The position numbers and the translations under genes are program-made. This document shows positions 50,116 to 59,584 of a stretch of DNA of 64,000 bases, piece after piece. The DNA comes from Planctomycetota bacterium (GTDB lineage Bacteria > Planctomycetota > UBA1135 > GCA-002686595): the NCBI GenBank assembly GCA_029259635.1, contig JAJDEU010000013.1, forward strand, positions 1 to 64,000, in the 5' to 3' direction. Position 1 is the stretch's first letter. Each line of letters starts with the position of its first letter. The notes below the pieces were generated by a model. The model was not told the origin of the DNA. It made no database searches and was given only the letters and a program-made list of their open reading frames with translations.

Positions 50116-51132
50116 TCAGTCGGGAATTTCGAAAATGGAGAGCCGGGTCTCTTCGGCCAGTGCGCCCGCGCCTTGACCGACGGTCCAGCTTACGCGCTCG
50201 TCGAGTCCGGGCACGGTCATGTCGCCGAGCGGTTTCCCGGTCAAGAGATCGCGCACCTCGATCGACGCCCCGCGAACCAGATACAGTTTGCCGCTATCGT
50301 GCGAGATCGACACGTCGGGAAACTCTTCCTCGCTGGCTTCGAGCGTCTCGGACCAACGAGGCTTAGCTCCGGGTTCTGCGTCGGAGGGTAAGCACAGGAG
50401 CGCAACTCCACCCGAGCTCAGGTCCGCATCGATGTTTTGAATCAGGTAGTCGCGCATCGTGTCTTCCGAAAAGGTCGACAAGAGGTCCGACAACAAGAAG
50501 GTCACGCTTCCCGAGCCCGCATGAATCGCGTGAATCACATTTTGGACGGGCTCCAAAAAGGTCCTCTGCGACTTGCCGGTCTTAGCGTTGAGAGTAAAGA
50601 CGCCCTGCTTGCCGGATTGCTTGGAGGTGTAGACCACGAAGACGCGGTCGCCTTCGCGCGCGATCCAGTGATAGCGCTCGCCTTCCTTACTGTGGCTCCA
50701 CTTGGGAGCGAGCGTCTTGGTGTTGACGGCTGAGACGCGGGTCGCGGAGACCATGAAGCAGAAGTCTTCGAAGACGAGGGCGTCGTCGAAGGCGAAGATC
50801 TCGCGAGCTTCCAGTAGCTCGCCGGTTTCCAGCGACATGCGCACGATGCGATGGCCTTGCGTGCCCGGGCCGAGCACGATCGCATCGCCCCCACCGCCAA
50901 AGCCCGCACCGAAACCGCGGCCGTAGCCTACCTCGCACGGCGAATTCCAGAGCACTTGGCCCGTCGTTCGATCCAGCGCGGCGAGCTTCCCCGGAATCGC
51001 GTCATCCATCCACTTCCCACCCGCGGGCGGATCGTAGCCATGAACGAGTAGGGGCCCGTCGGGACTGAGTGCAATTCCGTCGACTTCCGTATCGAAGTCG
51101 CGGGTCCATCGTCGTCTTGCGGTGCGAGGCAT
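50116..51132 (-). CDS. PQQ-like beta-propeller protein
   Basis: A 338-residue cytosolic protein without a signal peptide. Repeated motifs such as AALDRTTGQVLWNSP, RMSLETGELLEAREI, AVNTKTLAPKWSHS and EVRDLLTGKPLGDM are typical of PQQ/quinoprotein-like propeller blades. No catalytic site or cofactor residues are recognised, so binding or scaffolding is more likely than enzymatic function. It is 61 bases downstream of the EF-G gene with a hairpin between. Confidence 0.6.
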   Translation of the reverse strand: MPRTARRRWTRDFDTEVDGIALSPDGPLLVHGYDPPAGGKWMDDAIPGKLAALDRTTGQVLWNSPCEVGYGRGFGAGFGGGGDAIVLGPGTQGHRIVRMSLETGELLEAREIFAFDDALVFEDFCFMVSATRVSAVNTKTLAPKWSHSKEGERYHWIAREGDRVFVVYTSKQSGKQGVFTLNAKTGKSQRTFLEPVQNVIHAIHAGSGSVTFLLSDLLSTFSEDTMRDYLIQNIDADLSSGGVALLCLPSDAEPGAKPRWSETLEASEEEFPDVSISHDSGKLYLVRGASIEVRDLLTGKPLGDMTVPGLDERVSWTVGQGAGALAEETRLSIFEIPD

Positions 51133-51147
51133 AGCAAGGATCCTAAC

Positions 51148-51179
51148 TCACGCGGCCGCTCGATCCCACGGCCGCGTGA
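51148..51179 (-). terminator. Perfect hairpin downstream of the EF-G gene
   Basis: TCACGCGGCCG pairs with CGGCCGCGTGA (11 bp, loop of 10). It lies between EF-G and the propeller gene. No T-run follows, so partial termination or processing is possible. Confidence 0.45.
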
Positions 51180-51193
51180 ACTTGGATGTGGAC

Positions 51194-53305
51194 TTAGTCC
51201 TGCTCGAGAGCCTTCTTCGCGATGGCCTTCGGCACCGAGCGGTACTCCTCCAGCTCCATCGAGAAGGAGCCGCGACCTTGAGTCGAGCCGCGCAGCGTCG
51301 AGGAGTAAGCGAACATCTCGGCGATCGGCACCATCGCGCGAATAATGCGCAAGTCGTCCTGAGCCTCGACGTCGGAAACCTCGCCGCGACGGGAGTTGAG
51401 GTCGCCCACCACGCTCCCGAGGAACTCCTCGGGAGTCCGGACCTCGAGCTTCATGATCGGCTCGAGCAGAGTCGTGTTGTTTTCCGAGGCCTGGCGGAAG
51501 GCCAAGATTCCGGAGTTGAAGAAGGCGAGCTCACTCGAGTCCACTTCGTGCGACTTGCCGTCATAGAGCGTCGCTCGGACGCCCATGAAGGGATAGCCGC
51601 CGTGGCTGCCACCCTCGACAGCACTCTTGATGCCGTTGCCGACGTGCTGGATGTACTCGCGCGGAACGTTGCCGCCCTTGATCTCGTCGACGAACTCGTA
51701 CTCGGCGCCCTCGTCCTCGGCAATCTCGAAGCGAATCTTCGACACCGCGAATTGACCGCGACCACCGGACTGACGCACGTAGCGCGCAGTCGTATCGATC
51801 GCCTTGGTGAGACGCATCTTGTAAGCCACCTTCGGCTTGCCGGTCTGGACGTCACAGTTGTGCTCGCCTTTGATTCGTCCAACGACGATTTCAAGGTGGA
51901 GCTCCCCCATGCCGGAGATGACTGTTTCGCCGGTCTCCTCGTCGGTGATCGCGCGGAAAGTCGGGTCCTCGCGCATCATGCGGCCGAGAACGGTTCCGAG
52001 CTTGTCGCGGTCCTGCCCTTTCACCGGCTCGATCGACATCGAAATCACGGCCTCGGGGAACTGGATCTTCTCCAGAACGATCGGCTTGTCGGGATTGCAA
52101 AGCGTGTCGCCAGTGACGGTTCGCTTAAGGCCGATGATGGCGGCGATTTCGCCGGCGTGAACCTGCTCGACCGCTTCACGCTTGTTGGCGTGGATCATCA
52201 CGAGACGACCAATGCGCTCGTCCTTAGTGGTACGCGGGTTATAGATCTTCGTGCCCTTTTCCAAGACGCCGGAATAGACGCGAACGAAGGTCAGGTCGCC
52301 GGTCGGCTCGGCGATGGTCTTGAAGGCCATCAGCGAGAGAGGCTCAGAGTCCTCCGGAGCGCGGGTCTCCTCTTCGTCCGTATCCGGGTTAATCCCGGTC
52401 AACGGCGGAATATCGAGCGGACTCGGAAGGAAATCGACAACGGCGTCGAGCAGCAGACGGACGCCTTTGTGCTTGAGAGCCGAGCCGCAGAAGACCGGCG
52501 TCATCTCCATCGCGAGCGTTCCGAGCCGGACGGCGTTCTGCAGCATATCCGCGGGGATTTCTTCGTCCTCGACAAAGAGGTCGAGGAGGTCTTCATCGAA
52601 CTCAGCTGCTGATTCGCACAACTCGTGGCGACGCATCTTGGCGTCTTCGAGCAGCTCGGCGGGAACGTCCGACTCCTCGTAGGGCTTCACAGTCTGATCC
52701 TCGAGGAACTCGTAGTAGCGCATGTGGATCAGGTCCACGACGCCCTTGAAGTCCTTCTCGGCACCGACAGGCATTTGAATCGGAACCGGGTTCGCGCTGA
52801 GGCGGTCGACGATCGACCGGACCGCCTTGTAGAAGTCCGCTCCGACGCGATCCATCTTGTTGATGAAGCACATGCGCGGAACGCCGTACTTGTTGGCCTG
52901 GCGCCAGACCGTCTCGGACTGAGCTTCGACACCCGACACCGCGTCGAAGACCGCGACGGCACCGTCGAGGACGCGGAGCGAGCGCTCCACTTCCGCGGTG
53001 AAGTCGACGTGACCCGGCGTGTCGATGATGTTGATCGTGGTGCCCTTCCACTCGCAAGTCGTGGCGGCCGACTGGATCGTAATCCCGCGCTTCTGCTCTT
53101 CTTCGAGGAAGTCCATCGTGGCCTCCCCGTCGTGCACTTCGCCGGTCCGGTGAATCTTGTTGGTCAGGAACAAGACCCGCTCCGTAACTGTTGTCTTTCC
53201 GGCGTCGATGTGCGCCATGATGCCGATGTTGCGAAGATTGGCGAGACGCCCCTTCTTGCGGCCGGCATTGGACGAAGCTGTGTCAGTCACGGTAGTAGTA
53301 CTCAT
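51194..53305 (-). CDS. fusA: Elongation factor G
   Basis: A 703-residue translational GTPase with all G motifs: [32 protein letters not shown] and GSALKHKG, followed by domains II to V ending in a Lys-rich helix. It promotes translocation of the ribosome. It is not next to rpsL, rpsG or tuf, unlike in the str operon, so it could be a second copy or the spd/EF-G2 type; the sequence itself looks like ordinary EF-G. It begins a short minus-strand run with the propeller and DJ-1-like genes. Confidence 0.93.
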   Translation of the reverse strand: MSTTTVTDTASSNAGRKKGRLANLRNIGIMAHIDAGKTTVTERVLFLTNKIHRTGEVHDGEATMDFLEEEQKRGITIQSAATTCEWKGTTINIIDTPGHVDFTAEVERSLRVLDGAVAVFDAVSGVEAQSETVWRQANKYGVPRMCFINKMDRVGADFYKAVRSIVDRLSANPVPIQMPVGAEKDFKGVVDLIHMRYYEFLEDQTVKPYEESDVPAELLEDAKMRRHELCESAAEFDEDLLDLFVEDEEIPADMLQNAVRLGTLAMEMTPVFCGSALKHKGVRLLLDAVVDFLPSPLDIPPLTGINPDTDEEETRAPEDSEPLSLMAFKTIAEPTGDLTFVRVYSGVLEKGTKIYNPRTTKDERIGRLVMIHANKREAVEQVHAGEIAAIIGLKRTVTGDTLCNPDKPIVLEKIQFPEAVISMSIEPVKGQDRDKLGTVLGRMMREDPTFRAITDEETGETVISGMGELHLEIVVGRIKGEHNCDVQTGKPKVAYKMRLTKAIDTTARYVRQSGGRGQFAVSKIRFEIAEDEGAEYEFVDEIKGGNVPREYIQHVGNGIKSAVEGGSHGGYPFMGVRATLYDGKSHEVDSSELAFFNSGILAFRQASENNTTLLEPIMKLEVRTPEEFLGSVVGDLNSRRGEVSDVEAQDDLRIIRAMVPIAEMFAYSSTLRGSTQGRGSFSMELEEYRSVPKAIAKKALEQD

Positions 53306-53708
53306 GGCAGTGGGTCATTGGTGGTGTTCAACCACCGGGCTCTCAATCAAATCAATGGACCCGCCAGCTTTCCCATTTAAATTCCACGTCATTAGGAATC
53401 CGAGTCCTGGAAAAAACCGCGAGCCTAGCGCCCCCCCGCCCAGCGGAGGTTCGAACGCCTGGTTGGCATAATCGGATTCTGCAAAGAGAAACCGATTCGG
53501 CGAAAAAGGTTAACCATTACCCCCCCTACGTCAATCGCGAGCTTGAGAGAGCTGACGCTCGCCCCTGACAGGAAGGGGTCCCTGCTTCCCGCTCCCCCGC
53601 GCTCCGAGAAGCCCGAATCCGAGCCGATCCGTCGCCCGATAGCTTTCCTCCAGGCTGCAATTTTGGTCTCGTACCCCCCCGCACCGGCATACCCGGGCGC
53701 CCAAAGCT
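53306..53708. other. 403-base divergent region between EF-G and SPFH genes
   Basis: A small hairpin GGTGGT/ACCACC (53320-53336) lies just upstream of the EF-G start, and C-rich runs occur near 53430, 53520 and 53680. A TTCGAAC word at about 53449 is not part of a tRNA. Promoters for both genes must be here, but no convincing -35/-10 pair is seen. Confidence 0.4.
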
Positions 53709-54503
53709 ATGTTCCTCGAATTCCTGGAGAGTGTCACCGGTGTGTTTGTCGTGGTTTACGACGGGCAGCACGCCCTTAAATTCACCTTGGGCCGAGCCAA
53801 AGAGGTCGTCGGACCGGGGGTGCATTTCAAATTGCCGATCATCCAGAAATTCGAACTGGAGGAGACCAAGCACACCACTCTGGACCTTGAGCCCCAGGTG
53901 ATTCAGCTCAATGACGATCTGATCTACGAGGTGGATGCGAAGGTCATGTATCAGATCGTCGATCTTCGGAAAGCCAAGATCGAGATCGACGACCTCGTGA
54001 CCGGCCTTCAGAACCGCGTCGTGATGGCTGTCCAACGCGTCATCCAAGGACAGGATCGCCGGAGTATCCGTGACGTCGATGCGATCATCCGCGCAATCTT
54101 CGAAGAGCTCCGTCCGGTCGAAGAACAGTGGGGTGTGCGCATCCTGCAAGTCGGATTCTCCAACCTCTCGCCCTCACCGAGCACTCTCGAAATCACACAG
54201 CTGGATCTGCTAGCGCGCGAGCGGCTCGCCAAGTTCGCGGATCTCCGCAGCGCGGGCCTCTCGCAGGAAGCGGCCGTCGCTCTGGTCACGGGAGCCGTCG
54301 TTACAACTCACCCGCAGGTCGAGCACTCAAGCCGTGCCGCTGAGACGCGCGAGGACATCGAACTCGCCGAGTCGACGGAGGCGCGACTCGATGAGATCGC
54401 CGCCGAGCAGAAGGAGCGGGCGAAGCGACGGAAAGAGAGCAAGCTCGGAGATGGACTCCCCGGCTTGGATGACGACGAGGAGAGCGCGGGAGCGCCCGAG
54501 TGA
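53709..54503 (+). CDS. SPFH/Band 7 domain protein, first of a pair
   Basis: A 264-residue protein. The N-terminal segment (VTGVFVVVYDGQHALKFTLGRAKEVVGPG) and the DLEPQVIQLNDDLIYEVDAKVMYQI stretch are the SPFH/Band 7 core; a helical region and an acidic-basic C-terminus follow. No strong transmembrane helix precedes it, so membrane contact would be through a hairpin or a partner. SPFH proteins form large oligomeric rings at membranes. Its stop overlaps the GTG of the next SPFH gene (GTGA). Confidence 0.85.
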   Translation: MFLEFLESVTGVFVVVYDGQHALKFTLGRAKEVVGPGVHFKLPIIQKFELEETKHTTLDLEPQVIQLNDDLIYEVDAKVMYQIVDLRKAKIEIDDLVTGLQNRVVMAVQRVIQGQDRRSIRDVDAIIRAIFEELRPVEEQWGVRILQVGFSNLSPSPSTLEITQLDLLARERLAKFADLRSAGLSQEAAVALVTGAVVTTHPQVEHSSRAAETREDIELAESTEARLDEIAAEQKERAKRRKESKLGDGLPGLDDDEESAGAPE

Positions 54504-55429
54504 AACGCCGGCAAAAAGCCGAAGAAGGGGACTCATTCTCCTCGGTACCCGAGCCACTTCGCTCGTGGCTCAACGGAAGCCAATCATGGTGGGAGGCCGT
54601 GAAAGACAGCTTCAAAGAAGGAGCCATGCAACTAATTCAGCAGAACTCTGGCGTCATCGTCATCGCTATCGGGGCCTTTATCAGAGCAACCGGAACCCTC
54701 GTCAAGTCGGGCCAGACCGGCATGCTGTTCAGCTTCGGACGTGCCAAGCGCGAGCTCCAACCCGGCTTCCACCTCTTGATTCCGTTCCTTCAACAAGTGC
54801 GGAAACTGCCGACCAGGCAACGCACCCTTGACCTTCCCGCACAGCGCGTCACAACCTCCGATGGATTGGTCTATTTCGTAGACGCCAACATCGTCTTCAG
54901 AATCTCAGACGTCCGAAAAGCTACGGTCGAGATCGATGATTTGATTAAGGGAATGCGGCAAGTGCTGGTTCTCTCCGTCCAAGAAGTTCTGAGAAAAGCG
55001 AATCGCGAATCCCTTCGAGTCCCAGAGAACATCAACAAATCTCTCTCGGATGCGATGTCAATCCTCCTCGAACCTTGGGGAGTCGAGCTTCTCAGCGCGG
55101 GATTCACAAGCATCAACCCGTCTCCAGCTTCACGGGAGCTCGTTCAGTTGAGTCACCGAGTCGACACTCGGCGGAGCGCTTACGCGCGGCTAAAGAGCCG
55201 CCTGCCCCGCCATCTGTCGTTGCCGCTACTCGGAAGTAACCAGAGGATCATCACCCGTTCAGAGCTCTTGCTAGAGCGGGAACTCAAGCGTCGGCGCTAC
55301 AGGAGAGTCCGGCGAACCGTGCGCGCCGAGGTCATTCGATCCGGACTAAAACTCACGCTCAAACAGCGTCGGCAGCTGGACCGCCAAGCCCGAATCGAAG
55401 CCGGTCTGAGTCCTGTCCTCAACTTCTGA
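54500..55429 (+). CDS. SPFH/Band 7 domain protein, second of a pair
   Basis: A 309-residue paralogue from a GTG coupled to the preceding stop. A short hydrophobic stretch (about 43-62, NSGVIVIAIGAFIRATG) is followed by SGQTGMLFSFGRAKRELQPG and a core similar to its neighbour (LVYFVDANIVFRISDVRKATVEIDDLI). The C-terminal 100 residues are rich in Arg, quite unlike the acidic tail of the partner, which suggests the two assemble together with complementary charges. Function is unknown. Confidence 0.85.
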   Translation: MKRRQKAEEGDSFSSVPEPLRSWLNGSQSWWEAVKDSFKEGAMQLIQQNSGVIVIAIGAFIRATGTLVKSGQTGMLFSFGRAKRELQPGFHLLIPFLQQVRKLPTRQRTLDLPAQRVTTSDGLVYFVDANIVFRISDVRKATVEIDDLIKGMRQVLVLSVQEVLRKANRESLRVPENINKSLSDAMSILLEPWGVELLSAGFTSINPSPASRELVQLSHRVDTRRSAYARLKSRLPRHLSLPLLGSNQRIITRSELLLERELKRRRYRRVRRTVRAEVIRSGLKLTLKQRRQLDRQARIEAGLSPVLNF

Positions 55430-55455
55430 GGTCCAGGTTCTTCCGACCCGATCGC

Positions 55456-56904
55456 CTACTGGACGGAACGTTCGGCGCGATAAATCACGCCCGCGATCTT
55501 CGTTCCGCTGTCGTAGTTGCCCGAACAGACATACAGGCGATCCTGATCGTCGAAGGAGATGTTTCCGACGCGGGCCTTCGGATTGTCGGTCAGAACTCGC
55601 AGATCCAAGAACGGATCATTGGCGGTCGGATTCGCTGCGCGATCGACGCCGTCGAAGGGACGCTCTGGATCCGGCATCCCAACATTCCAGACCCGGCCCT
55701 CTTCAGCACAGGAAACAAACAGTTCGCCCCGGCTATTGAACCGCAGATCGATCAGGTTGGCGCTGGAGCCGAGGTCGACGTTCCACGGATTGAAGACTGC
55801 AATGAGTTCTCCGCGATAGAGAGCCGATTCGTCGGAGGGAGTAAGGTTTCCTTCCGCATCGATCGGGAAGCGCACAACAACCGATGAGGTGCGGTAGCCG
55901 ACGTACAGATAACCATCGTGAGAAGCGAGAGCGCTGTGCCCGAGGAGCTGAACCGGTTCCCATGAGCCGCCGATAGAGAGTTCGACACGATCGCGCATAA
56001 CCACGCGCGAGGCGGGCGGTCCGGCCTTCGGGTTCTCTCGAATCTCGGAGAGGTCGTACTGAGCAAGCGTGTGATTGTCTTTGCCAACGGCGTAGAGGTA
56101 CCGACCGACAATCCAAGCTCCGTTGGGTCCGTTGAGGAGGCCGTGCGGCGCAGGATTCTGCTCCGGATCGTGGTGCGGGTAGTACTCGTTCGAGACCACA
56201 TAACCGAGCTCTTCCTTCGGAACCACGTCGGGGTTGTGCAGCTCGACGCCCGACCACTCCGAAGTACGCGTATCGAACCGGTGAATGGAATCGGTCGCAT
56301 TCTTGCGGAACTGCTTTGCCGGCAGGTCCACCCCGCTATAGCCACAGATGAAATAGTTCTTCGACACCTCGTCGTAGGCCAAGGTGCAATACGGGCGATC
56401 CATGGAGATCTGGTCGATCGGCGGCCCGGCTTCGGGGCGATAGAGCAGGAAGGGCGAATCGCTCGGCTCAATCAAAATCGCGGCATTGGCTTGCACAGCG
56501 CTGCCCGCCGATTCACCTCGCACCACCGGTTCGGAAATTTGAGGATCAACCCGAAAGAGGCTTCCGCTGTTGTCGACGACGCTCGGCGAAATTCCGCCTG
56601 CGTTTCGGTGGCGTCCCCGAGCGAGCGCGACCAGCTCGCCATCCACCATGACCATTCCGCGCGGCCAGGGAACTCCCGTTGAGATGCGCTCCAGATGAAT
56701 GTCCTTGTCGCTCTGCTGGCCGGATTCGATGCGCGGAACTGAGGCAGTCAAACCTCGAAAATCGAACACCCGTTCCTGACGTGCAAGAGCCGCCGTCCCT
56801 GTCGTCTCCATCCCTCGCGGATCCGAACTTCGCTCCTCAAGGTTCCTAGACGTGGTACACCCAGTTAGGAGCAGGGCGAGGAGGATGGAGGACGAAGAAT
56901 TCAT
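55456..56904 (-). CDS. Lipoprotein with NHL/propeller-type repeats
   Basis: 482 residues from the ATG giving MNSSSSILLALLLTGC, a clear lipoprotein signal peptide; upstream in-frame codons would add a sequence without a signal. The body contains blade-like repeats (for example GYLYVGYRTSSVVVRF, RGELFVSCAEEGRVWNVG and DDQDRLYVCSGNYDS), indicating an extracytoplasmic beta-propeller. No enzyme motif is seen. It converges on the SPFH pair and lies 251 bases after the methyltransferase gene. Confidence 0.7.
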   Translation of the reverse strand: MNSSSSILLALLLTGCTTSRNLEERSSDPRGMETTGTAALARQERVFDFRGLTASVPRIESGQQSDKDIHLERISTGVPWPRGMVMVDGELVALARGRHRNAGGISPSVVDNSGSLFRVDPQISEPVVRGESAGSAVQANAAILIEPSDSPFLLYRPEAGPPIDQISMDRPYCTLAYDEVSKNYFICGYSGVDLPAKQFRKNATDSIHRFDTRTSEWSGVELHNPDVVPKEELGYVVSNEYYPHHDPEQNPAPHGLLNGPNGAWIVGRYLYAVGKDNHTLAQYDLSEIRENPKAGPPASRVVMRDRVELSIGGSWEPVQLLGHSALASHDGYLYVGYRTSSVVVRFPIDAEGNLTPSDESALYRGELIAVFNPWNVDLGSSANLIDLRFNSRGELFVSCAEEGRVWNVGMPDPERPFDGVDRAANPTANDPFLDLRVLTDNPKARVGNISFDDQDRLYVCSGNYDSGTKIAGVIYRAERSVQ

Positions 56905-57100
56905 GGGTGAGGTAGGTGACCGGCGCAGTGAGCAGGATAGCGATTTCCGAATCGGGAGGGCCTCGGCTTGCTCAAATCCTATGCCGCCCAGCCGTTCGGG
57001 CGGAGAAGCCTTCCCTACCCTAGCAATCGCAGCCAGAACCCGATCGGCAGCCGTATTGGAGCGTTGATCGCTCCGCCATTCCTCGCGACGGAACGCGCCG

Positions 57101-57116
57101 GTTACGTATCCGTAAC
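57101..57116 (-). other. Small perfect dyad between methyltransferase and lipoprotein genes
   Basis: GTTACG-TATC-CGTAAC forms a 6-bp stem in the 251-base spacer between the two minus-strand genes. There is no T-run. It could be a weak terminator or an operator. Confidence 0.3.
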
Positions 57117-57155
57117 GCACCCCTCCACCCGTATCACTCACCGCCTCCGATCGGT

Positions 57156-58049
57156 TCAATCCCGGGCCAGGAGGACCTCCGGATTCGCCCCCGCCAGGCG
57201 CTCTTTCATGACTCCGATCGCCTCGGGGTTCTGATCGACGAGGATCGCCGAGCGGCCAAGCTCCCAAGCTGCCGCTCCCGTCGTTCCGCTACCCGCAAAG
57301 AAATCGAGGAGCGTATCGCCGGGATTGGAGTGAACGCGCACCAACCGATCAAGAATGGCTCTGGGCTTTTGATTCGGATAGCCCGTGCGCTCCTTCCCGA
57401 CGGTGCTGACGATCGTATTCCACCACACATCGGTGGGCGTCTTTCCGCGGCTCGCCTTCTTCGGCCCGACCAAGCCGGGAGCCATGTAAGGGATGCGGTC
57501 CATGTCCTCGAACCGGAAGGTGTAGCTCTTGGGATCCTTCACGTACCAAAGAATAGAATCGTGCTTGGACGACCATTTGGAACGCGACCGACCGCCAAAG
57601 TCATAAGCCCAGATGATCTCGTTCATGAACCGATCTCTCCCGAGCAGGCTGTCGAGAAAGACCTTGGCATAGTGAACTTCTCGCGCATCCAAATGGACGA
57701 ACAAGCTCCCGCTAGGGCTCATGACGCGAACGGCTTGCTCGAGGTGAGGCCCCAAAAACGCCATGTAGTCCGAGTAGCTATCGAGATAGCCCATCTTCGA
57801 CACGGTTTCGGTTCGATAACGCTGGCCTTTAAATCCGATGCGATCGCCATCCGTGTCGCGAGAAGTACGGGTTCGGTGAAGCTCCTGTCGCTTCCCCGTA
57901 TTAAATGGCGGGTCGACATAGATCATCGGGAAGCTGTCCGAGTCGAGTGACTCGAGGTAGGAGAGAGCTTCGCCCTCCACCAAACGAAGGAAGGGCGCCT
58001 TACCCTTCCGTTGGGGCGTTGCCTTTTCGCTCTTCGCGGGTTTCGCCAT
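57156..58049 (-). CDS. Orphan beta-class DNA methyltransferase (N6-adenine or N4-cytosine)
   Basis: 297 residues from the ATG that has AAAGGAG six bases upstream; a GTG at 58103 is in frame. The catalytic motif IV, DPPFNTG, comes before motif I (DFFAGSGTTGAAAWELGR), the order of beta-class amino-methyltransferases. YLDSYSDYMAFL and the TVGKERTGYPNQKP segment are typical companions. The Lys-rich N-terminus is an extension. No restriction endonuclease gene lies beside it, so it is probably a solitary, regulatory or epigenetic enzyme. Target sequence is unknown. Confidence 0.88.
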   Translation of the reverse strand: MAKPAKSEKATPQRKGKAPFLRLVEGEALSYLESLDSDSFPMIYVDPPFNTGKRQELHRTRTSRDTDGDRIGFKGQRYRTETVSKMGYLDSYSDYMAFLGPHLEQAVRVMSPSGSLFVHLDAREVHYAKVFLDSLLGRDRFMNEIIWAYDFGGRSRSKWSSKHDSILWYVKDPKSYTFRFEDMDRIPYMAPGLVGPKKASRGKTPTDVWWNTIVSTVGKERTGYPNQKPRAILDRLVRVHSNPGDTLLDFFAGSGTTGAAAWELGRSAILVDQNPEAIGVMKERLAGANPEVLLARD

Positions 58050-58389
58050 CTTGGCTCCTTTGGAGAGAGGAGCGCGCTTGCTCGACGGTGACTTGGGTTT
58101 CACGCCCCCATCCTAGCTGTAGCACCCCTCCGGTTCCCGGATCTGATTCACGAGGCCCATCGATCATCGGCACCAGAAGCCACCTGCCAGCGTCCCCCTC
58201 CTGCGAGGGATGAATGCCATCAATTGGTGGTCACAGCCCGAGCTTCGGGCCGAAGGTGGGCGCTCTGCGCCCAATTCCGCGGGGAGAACCCCTTCACTAG
58301 CTCTTGCTACGCGCGCCAGGTGAAAGCTGATAGGCTCTGCGCGCCCGGGTTGGGCACCCCTAATACAAGAAGACCCCAGGAGAATCCGT
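58050..58389. other. Divergent region upstream of the MNIO cluster
   Basis: Two adjacent hairpins, GCCCGA-gct-TCGGGC (58236-58250) and TGGGCG-ctctg-CGCCCA (58257-58273), lie before the precursor gene, and AGGAG sits seven bases before its ATG. A weak TTGCTA/GATAGG pair near 58303-58333 could be its promoter. The methyltransferase promoter must also be here. Confidence 0.4.
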
Positions 58390-58659
58390 ATGCATCAGAA
58401 AGACAATCAGTCTCGTCGTGACTTCAACCGCCTCGTGGCTCTGGCCATGGGCGGCGCCCTGCTCGGCGCGGCCGGCTGCCGCACCGGCGAGAAAAGCGGA
58501 GAAGGCAAGGACGGCTGCTCCGGTAAGGACGGCTGCCCGAGCAAAGATGGCTGCCCCGGCAAAGATGGTTGCCCCGGTAAGGATGGCTGCCCCAGCAAAG
58601 ATGGATGCCCGAGTAAAGACGGTTGTCCCGGCAAAGACGGCTGCCCCGGCAAGAGCTGA
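58390..58659 (+). CDS. Cys-repeat Tat lipoprotein, likely bufferin-like MNIO substrate (BufA role)
   Basis: An 89-residue peptide. It begins with a twin-arginine motif (SRRDFNRLVALAMGG) and a lipobox ending AAGC. After a short linker come eight tandem KDGC units separated by Pro-Gly or Pro-Ser (Ser-Gly once). Small exported Cys-repeat peptides beside DUF692 and DUF2063 genes are the precursors of bufferins, in which the enzyme converts cysteines to copper-binding heterocycles; EGKCG is the usual unit. KDGC is a different unit and the Tat signal, rather than a Sec signal, would allow export after modification. Copper or other metal buffering is an inference. Confidence 0.82.
   Translation: MHQKDNQSRRDFNRLVALAMGGALLGAAGCRTGEKSGEGKDGCSGKDGCPSKDGCPGKDGCPGKDGCPSKDGCPSKDGCPGKDGCPGKS
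58504..58647 (+). repeat. Eight tandem 18-bp repeats encoding G/S-KDGC-P/S
   Basis: Units of 18 bases (pattern GGC AAA GAC GGC TGC CCC with synonymous changes) run through eight copies. Third-position differences between units show they are not very recent duplicates, so purifying selection on the peptide is likely. Confidence 0.9.
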
Positions 58660-58681
58660 ACCGAATAGGGTTCGAGTCCAT

Positions 58682-58731
58682 GGAGCTTCTCACCGCAGAG
58701 CGCACGACGCGGCAGTGGGAAGCTCCTTTTT
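58682..58731 (+). terminator. Intrinsic terminator/attenuator between precursor and modifying enzyme genes
   Basis: GGAGCTTCTCAC pairs with GTGGGAAGCTCC over 12 positions (one T-G wobble), and TTTTT follows directly at 58727-58731. It lies 23 bases after the precursor stop and 13 before the enzyme gene. Partial read-through would give much precursor and little enzyme. Confidence 0.8.
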
Positions 58732-58744
58732 ATAGCCAAAGCCA

Positions 58745-59584
58745 ATGAGCAACCGCTGGAGTCTGCCGGACCTAGGCCTCGGCATGGGATTGCGCGCTCC
58801 CCACTACGAGCACGTTCTCGAACAAGAGCCCGAAGTGGACTGGTTCGAAATCATCTCGGAGAGCTATTTGATCTCTGGAGGTTGGCCCCTTCACGTGCTC
58901 GACCGCGTCTCTGAGCGCTACCCGATCGCCATGCACGGCGTCTCGATGTCCATCGGCTCGACCGACCCGATTGATTTCGACTACCTGAGAGATCTCAAAG
59001 CGCTCGCGAAGCGATGCAAGGCCAAGTGGCTTGGCGATCACATCTGCTGGACCGGAGTCGCGGGCAAGAACACGCATGATCTCTTGCCCGTTCCCTATAC
59101 CGAAGAGTCTCTCGCGCACGTCGTCGAGCGAGTTCGAGTCATTCAGGATTTTCTAGAGCGACCGCTCGTCCTCGAGAATCCATCCACCTACGTAGAGTTC
59201 GGCTTCTCAAATTTGTCCGAGCAAGAATGGATCGCGCGCTTACTCGAGGAAGCCGACTGCGCACTCTTGCTCGATGTGAACAACGTGTTCGTCACCGCCA
59301 AGAATCACGGACTCGACGTTCAGGAATGGCTCGACGCGATTCCATACGACCGCGTCGTCCAAGTTCATATCGCAGGCCATACCAACAAGGGAACGCACAT
59401 CATCGACACCCATATCGGTCCGGTCATTGACGAGGTTTGGGAGATCTACCGAGATGTGATGCGGCGGACCGACGACTGCTCGACCCTGCTTGAGTGGGAC
59501 GCCGAGATTCCGGCCTTTCCTGTCGTTCAAGAGGAGCTCCAGCGCGCCGAGCAATATCGCAAGAACCGCTCAGTCCGGTCATGA
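58745..59584 (+). CDS. DUF692 multinuclear iron oxidase (MNIO), BufB-like
   Basis: A 279-residue TIM-barrel enzyme of the MNIO family (MbnB, TglH, BufB). Likely metal ligands are His64 (AMHGVS), His99 (LGDHICW), Glu144 (LENPSTY), Asp177/Asn180 (LLDVNNV), His208 and His212 (VQVHIAGH), Asp221/His223 (DTH) and Glu250 (EWD). The members studied use a di- or tri-iron centre and O2 to rearrange cysteines of a peptide substrate, forming oxazolone-thioamide or thiooxazole groups. The upstream KDGC peptide is the obvious substrate. Its stop overlaps the start of the DUF2063 gene by four bases. Confidence 0.92.
   Translation: MSNRWSLPDLGLGMGLRAPHYEHVLEQEPEVDWFEIISESYLISGGWPLHVLDRVSERYPIAMHGVSMSIGSTDPIDFDYLRDLKALAKRCKAKWLGDHICWTGVAGKNTHDLLPVPYTEESLAHVVERVRVIQDFLERPLVLENPSTYVEFGFSNLSEQEWIARLLEEADCALLLDVNNVFVTAKNHGLDVQEWLDAIPYDRVVQVHIAGHTNKGTHIIDTHIGPVIDEVWEIYRDVMRRTDDCSTLLEWDAEIPAFPVVQEELQRAEQYRKNRSVRS

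Noticed and set aside
53440..53465. GGTTCGAACGCC resembling a tRNA T-arm
   Set aside because: The flanking five bases do not pair and no anticodon stem is present.
57130..57180. GGTTCAATCCCG resembling a tRNA T-arm
   Set aside because: No matching acceptor, D or anticodon stems are found around it.
58407..58745. Minus-strand open frame across the KDGC repeats
   Set aside because: Tandem 18-bp repeats keep all frames open; the plus strand has a ribosome site, Tat signal and lipobox.
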